From assembly GCF_024655565.1 (NCBI RefSeq), contig NZ_JANKOF010000040.1, forward strand, positions 1-38,142: 38,142 nucleotides of DNA, written 5' to 3'. Shown piece after piece: positions 34,709 through 38,142 of the stretch. The translations under genes and the position numbers were made by a program. This stretch comes from Nitratireductor sp. ZSWI3. Lineage in GTDB: Bacteria > Pseudomonadota > Alphaproteobacteria > Rhizobiales > Rhizobiaceae. The first letter of the stretch is position 1. Each line of letters begins with the position of its first letter. Under the pieces are notes generated by a model. The model saw nothing but the letters and a program-made list of their open reading frames with translations. It did not search any database and was not told the DNA's origin.

Positions 34709-35767
34709 ATGAAGACGGGTCTCGTCACATCGGTTACGCTTCATGCAGCGCTGCTCGGTGTCGGGCTGTTTTCGCTGTCGGCGCCGCGCGCCTATGAGGT
34801 GACGGATGTCGAGGCGCTGCCGGTGGACATCATCCCCATCGAATCGATCACGCAGATCCAGGAGGGCGACAAGAAGGCCGAGCTTTCCGAAAAGCCCGCG
34901 CCGACGCCCACCAAGCGCCCTGACCCGGTGCCGGACGCGCAGAAGGCCGGCGAAAACGATGTCGACCTGAAGACGCCGCCGACGCCGCAGAGCAAGCCGC
35001 GCGAGGTCGAGCAGGCAGCCGAACCGCCGCCTTCGCCGAAGCCGCAGCCCAAGCCCGAGCCGAAACCGCAGCCCGAAACCCAGGAGGCCAAGGCGGAAAA
35101 GACCCCCGTACCGGCCACTGAGGTGCGCCCGCAGCCGCAGCCCAAGCAGGAGGTCAAGCCCGACCCCGTGGCCGAGACGATCGTCGCGGAAAGCCCGGAG
35201 GCCGAGAGCGTGAGCCTTCCGAACACCGCGCCCGTGCCGCAGGCAAGGCCCCAGCCTCCGAAGGCGAGCACCGCCAAGGCGCCGGAGCGCAAGGATTCCG
35301 AAAAGCCGGTGCAGAAGACGGCCTCGAAACCGAAGACGCAGGATTCCGACAAGCTGTTCGACGAGGTCGCCGCGCTTCTCAACAAGGACAAAGCCTCGGG
35401 CGGCGGCGCGAAGCGCTCGCAGGAAAAGGCCTCCCTCGGCGGCGAGCGCAAGACCTCCGGACAAAAGCTGACGCAGAGCGAGATGGACGCGCTGCGCGGC
35501 CAGATCCAGCGCTGCTGGAACGTGCCGGCCGGCGCGCTCGATGCGGAGAACCTGAAGGTCTCGATCCAGCTGCGGCTCGACGCCAGCGGTGCCATTGAGG
35601 GCAGCCCGCAGATCATTTCCGGCGGCAACGGCTCGATGGTGGAGCGGGCGGCAGCCGAGTCGGCGCGCCGCGCCGTGCTGCAGTGCGCGCCCTACAACCT
35701 GCCGGCCGAAAAATACGAAGCATGGGCGGATGTCATCGTCCATTTCGATCCAAGCGACATGTTTTAG
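34709..35767 (+). CDS. tolA: Cell envelope protein TolA
   Basis: TolA spans the periplasm and links the TolQR motor to TolB and Pal. 352 residues: short cytoplasmic end, transmembrane helix at about 7-25, then a long Pro/Lys/Glu/Ala-rich region (about 45-240) with PKPQPKPEPKPQPE-type repeats. A folded C-terminal TonB/TolA domain follows (about 255-352), with cysteines in QIQRCWNVP and VLQCAPYNLP that could form a disulfide. The TAG stop codon is shared with the left end of the 270-bp palindromic element. Confidence 0.93.
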   Translation: MKTGLVTSVTLHAALLGVGLFSLSAPRAYEVTDVEALPVDIIPIESITQIQEGDKKAELSEKPAPTPTKRPDPVPDAQKAGENDVDLKTPPTPQSKPREVEQAAEPPPSPKPQPKPEPKPQPETQEAKAEKTPVPATEVRPQPQPKQEVKPDPVAETIVAESPEAESVSLPNTAPVPQARPQPPKASTAKAPERKDSEKPVQKTASKPKTQDSDKLFDEVAALLNKDKASGGGAKRSQEKASLGGERKTSGQKLTQSEMDALRGQIQRCWNVPAGALDAENLKVSIQLRLDASGAIEGSPQIISGGNGSMVERAAAESARRAVLQCAPYNLPAEKYEAWADVIVHFDPSDMF

Positions 35768-36033
35768 GGTCAGGACCTATGAATATGACCACAATGGCGC
35801 TCGATAGACCAAGAGATGCAAGGAAAAGCCCGCAGAGCGGGGTCTTTCCCCCGGTCAAGGGCTTTGACGCGGCAGCGCGCCGGTCTATCGAGCGTCCTTC
35901 GGATCGGCCTGATTTGCACGGGCTACTTTGTCGCAAGACCTTGAAAGACGTGAAGTCTTCCTGCGGTCCTGCTCCGCGTATCCGCACAAATCAGGCCGAC
36001 CATTGCGGCCATATTCATAGGTCCTGCCCCTAA
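35764..36033. mobile_element. 270-bp MITE-like element with 34-bp terminal inverted repeats, inserted at the tolA stop codon
   Basis: The ends 35764-35797 and 36000-36033 are 34-bp inverted repeats with three mismatches; they read TTAGGG(T/G)CAGGACCTATG inward. TA occurs at both edges (35765-35766 and 36031-36032), as expected if a TA target was duplicated. Inside are two perfect 13-bp stems. CGCTCGATAGACC (35798-35810) pairs with 35882-35894, with a nested AAAGCCC/GGGCTTT. TCGGCCTGATTTG (35904-35916) pairs with 35987-35999. No transposase is encoded. It fills nearly all of the 330-bp tolA-tolB gap and would be transcribed with them. Confidence 0.8.
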
Positions 36034-36097
36034 CCATGGCACCATCCGCACAGCGATGGGGACTGAAGCCTAACCGAAGTGGGAGAGGCCAGAGCAA

Positions 36098-37411
36098 ATG
36101 CAGACTTTCGTGAGAGCCACCTTCTTGATTGCGGCGATGGCCGCGGGGTTCGTCATGGCAACCTTGCCGGCACGCGCGCTGGTGGAAATCGACATCAACA
36201 AGGGCGTCGTCGAGCCGCTGCCGATCGCCATCACCGAGTTCATCTCGGCCGACGGCAAGGGCGCGGAGATCGCCGGCGTGGTCGAAGCCGATCTGAGGCG
36301 CTCGGGCCTCTTCGCGCCGATCGAAAAAGGCGCCTTCATCGAGAAGATCTCGAATCCGGACGCCGCGCCCCGCTTCCAGGACTGGACGGTAATCAACGCG
36401 CAGGCGCTGGTGACGGGCAAGGTGACGGAGACGGGCGACGGCCGCCTGCGCGCCGAATACCGCCTGTGGGACACGTTCGCAGGCCAGCAGCTGGTCGGCG
36501 AGCAGTTCTTTTCGAGCAAGGACAAATGGCGGCGCATCGCCCACATCATCGCCGACAGCATCTATCAGCGGCTGACCGGCGAAACCGGCTATTTCGACAC
36601 GCGCATCGTCTATGTGGACGAATCCGGCCCACGCAACAACCGCGTGAAGCGGCTCGCTATCATGGATCAGGACGGTGCCAACCAGCGCTTCCTCACCGAC
36701 GGCCGCTCGATCGTCCTGACGCCGCGCTTCTCGCCGACGCGCCAGGAAATCACCTACATGTCCTATGAGGGCGGCCAGCCGCAGGTCTATCTGCTGCAGC
36801 TCGAGACCGGTCAGCGCGAGCTGGTCGGCAACTTCCCCGGCATGACCTTCGCACCGCGCTTCTCGCCCAATGGCCAGCGCATCGTCATGAGCCTGTTGCG
36901 CGACGACGGCAATTCCAACATCTTCGCCATGGACCTGCGCAGCCGCAACACGACGCGGCTGACGACGGCCAACGCCATCGACACATCGCCTTCCTATTCG
37001 CCCGACGGCACGCAGGTGGTGTTCACCTCGGACCGCGGCGGCCGCGCGCAGATCTACGTGATGAGCGCCGAGGGCGGCAATCCGCAGCGCATTTCCTTCG
37101 GTGACGGCACCTATTCGACGCCGGTGTGGTCGCCGCGCGGCGATCTCATCGCCTTCACCAAGCAGACCGGTGGCGAGTTCCAGATCGGCGTCATGCGCAC
37201 CGACGGTTCGGGCGAGCGCATCCTGTCCTCCGGCTTCCTGCAGGAGGGGCCGACCTGGGCGCCGAACGGGCGTGTCCTGATGTTCTTCCGCCAGCCGGCA
37301 GGATCGGGTGGCCCGCAGCTCTATTCGATCGACCTGACCGGCCGCCACGAGCAGAAGATCCCGACGGCCAATTTCGGTTCTGATCCCGCCTGGTCGCCGC
37401 TGCTCGAGTAG
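36098..37411 (+). CDS. tolB: Tol-Pal system protein TolB
   Basis: The periplasmic TolB binds Pal and TolA. 437 residues with a signal peptide (about 1-29, cleaved near ARA-LVEID), an N-terminal alpha/beta domain (about 30-165) and a six-bladed beta propeller. The propeller carries the repeated TolB motif, for example [45 protein letters not shown] and [14 protein letters not shown]. Full length. It starts 64 bp after the palindromic element. Confidence 0.96.
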   Translation: MQTFVRATFLIAAMAAGFVMATLPARALVEIDINKGVVEPLPIAITEFISADGKGAEIAGVVEADLRRSGLFAPIEKGAFIEKISNPDAAPRFQDWTVINAQALVTGKVTETGDGRLRAEYRLWDTFAGQQLVGEQFFSSKDKWRRIAHIIADSIYQRLTGETGYFDTRIVYVDESGPRNNRVKRLAIMDQDGANQRFLTDGRSIVLTPRFSPTRQEITYMSYEGGQPQVYLLQLETGQRELVGNFPGMTFAPRFSPNGQRIVMSLLRDDGNSNIFAMDLRSRNTTRLTTANAIDTSPSYSPDGTQVVFTSDRGGRAQIYVMSAEGGNPQRISFGDGTYSTPVWSPRGDLIAFTKQTGGEFQIGVMRTDGSGERILSSGFLQEGPTWAPNGRVLMFFRQPAGSGGPQLYSIDLTGRHEQKIPTANFGSDPAWSPLLE

Positions 37412-37518
37412 CCGCGGGACGGCCCGGCGGCCATGTCGCGTTTCTGCCGCATTTTAAGCTAGTTTGCGCGAAATAACGGTCCAAAGTCGGATCGGTAAGG
37501 CTTCGTTAACCGCGTTTC

Positions 37519-37533
37519 TTGAGGGGGCCTTAA
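37519..37533 (+). promoter_or_regulatory. CtrA-like box (one mismatch) upstream of pal
   Basis: TTGAGGGGGCCTTAA is TTGA-N7-TTAA, one mismatch from the CtrA consensus, 59 bp before the pal ATG. A TTAACC half-site lies just upstream at 37506-37511. It sits in the 180-bp tolB-pal gap, where a pal promoter is plausible. Confidence 0.35.
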
Positions 37534-37591
37534 CGGCAACGTGGTTACTGATCGTTGAACAAAATTTTTCAAATCTGAAGGAGAGGTGGCC

Positions 37592-38098
37592 ATGCGCTCC
37601 ATCGCGGCCATAGCCAGAAATCCAGCCTGCGTCGCCCTGGTCGCCGCATTGGCGGTAGCGGGATGTGCGAACCAGAAGAACGTGCCGAATTCGGCCGCTG
37701 ACCTCGGTCTTGGCGGTGCCGGCGGGCCTCCCGGCTCGCAGCAGGAGTTCACCGTCAGCATCGGCGATCGCATTTTCTTCGACACCGATTCCTCGGTCAT
37801 CCGCGCCGATGCGCAGGGCGTCCTGACGCGGCAGGCGCAGTGGCTGAACCAGTACACCAGCTATTCGATCACGCTCGAGGGCCACGCCGACGAGCGCGGC
37901 ACGCGCGAATACAACCTGGCGCTGGGCGCCCGGCGCGCGGCGGCGGCACGCGACTTCCTGGTGGCGCGCGGCGTTGCGGCAAACCGCATCCGCACCATCT
38001 CCTACGGCAAGGAGCGCCCGGTGGCGACCTGCGACGACATCTCGTGCTGGACGCAGAACCGCCGCGCGGTGACCGTGCTCAACGGCGGCAGCAGCTGA
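37592..38098 (+). CDS. pal: Peptidoglycan-associated lipoprotein Pal
   Basis: The outer-membrane lipoprotein Pal tethers the outer membrane to peptidoglycan and to TolB. 168 residues with a lipoprotein signal ending in the lipobox AVAG-C25, a short linker and an OmpA-like domain (about 50-165). The domain carries IFFDTDSSVIRADAQ, LEGHADERGTREYNLALGARRA and NRRAV at the end. ATG 37592 has AAGGAGAGG upstream; an in-frame GTG at 37586 is less likely. The remaining 44 bp of the window show nothing recognisable. Confidence 0.96.
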   Translation: MRSIAAIARNPACVALVAALAVAGCANQKNVPNSAADLGLGGAGGPPGSQQEFTVSIGDRIFFDTDSSVIRADAQGVLTRQAQWLNQYTSYSITLEGHADERGTREYNLALGARRAAAARDFLVARGVAANRIRTISYGKERPVATCDDISCWTQNRRAVTVLNGGSS

Positions 38099-38142
38099 TA
38101 CCTGCAACACGGCAACAAAAGGCCGCGCTGCCCGGAAGGGCG

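Noticed and set aside
35733-35987. 84-codon minus-strand and 116-codon plus-strand frames inside the tolA-tolB element
   Set aside because: They are made of the inverted repeats of the palindromic element, have no ribosome site of note, and look like repeat-derived spurious proteins.

Overview
The window is 38 kb of dense, GC-rich alphaproteobacterial chromosome. Gene content and order point to the Rhizobiales, most likely a Mesorhizobium/Phyllobacteriaceae-type genome. Pointers are the tsaD|hemC-hemD-mic60-hemY block, an RcdA (DUF1465) gene, TTAA-N7-TTAA CtrA-type boxes, and two kinds of short palindromic elements of a style I associate with rhizobial genomes. Genus is inference. No tRNA, rRNA, CRISPR array, prophage or intact IS element was seen.

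Layout. (1) 1-7704: gpsA (cut by the window start) and tsaD run leftward. Opposite them run hemC, hemD, the bacterial mitofilin mic60, hemY, a TerB-like gene and a class I glutamine amidotransferase. (2) 7728-10296, leftward: MoxR-type AAA+ ATPase, GNAT acetyltransferase, VWA (CoxE-like) protein. (3) 10297-13080: a 527-bp gap with a probable 6S RNA and a 151-bp palindromic repeat, then 5-formyl-THF cyclo-ligase, a YmdB-type phosphoesterase and a TerC membrane protein. (4) 13163-17469: an exported metallo-beta-lactamase-fold protein with an altered metal motif, YebC, a SelT/W/H-like thioredoxin-fold protein, L31 and an ABC exporter. (5) 17472-23521, leftward: a MotA/ExbB-like plus MotB/OmpA-like stator pair, an M32 carboxypeptidase, an FAD dehydrogenase and a nitroreductase that carries the substrate-binding triad of iodotyrosine deiodinase. 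(6) 23748-26933, leftward: a ThiE-like protein, a Sel1-repeat protein, EF-P and an inositol monophosphatase. (7) 27162-29627: TauE/SafE permease and acyl-CoA synthetase. (8) 29628-38098: a regulatory interval with two exact TTAA-N7-TTAA boxes and a terminator-ended small RNA candidate, then rcdA, ruvC-ruvA-ruvB, ybgC, tolQ-tolR-tolA, a 270-bp mobile palindromic element, tolB and pal.

How the genes fit together. Much of the window is core cell biology: heme synthesis with membrane-shaping Mic60, Holliday junction processing, and the Tol-Pal envelope-constriction machine. The least explained material is non-coding or accessory. This includes the putative CtrA-box/sRNA/rcdA module (RcdA is itself an adaptor for CtrA proteolysis), the element inserted exactly at the tolA stop codon, the deiodinase-like flavoprotein, and a second, non-Tol proton-channel stator pair.
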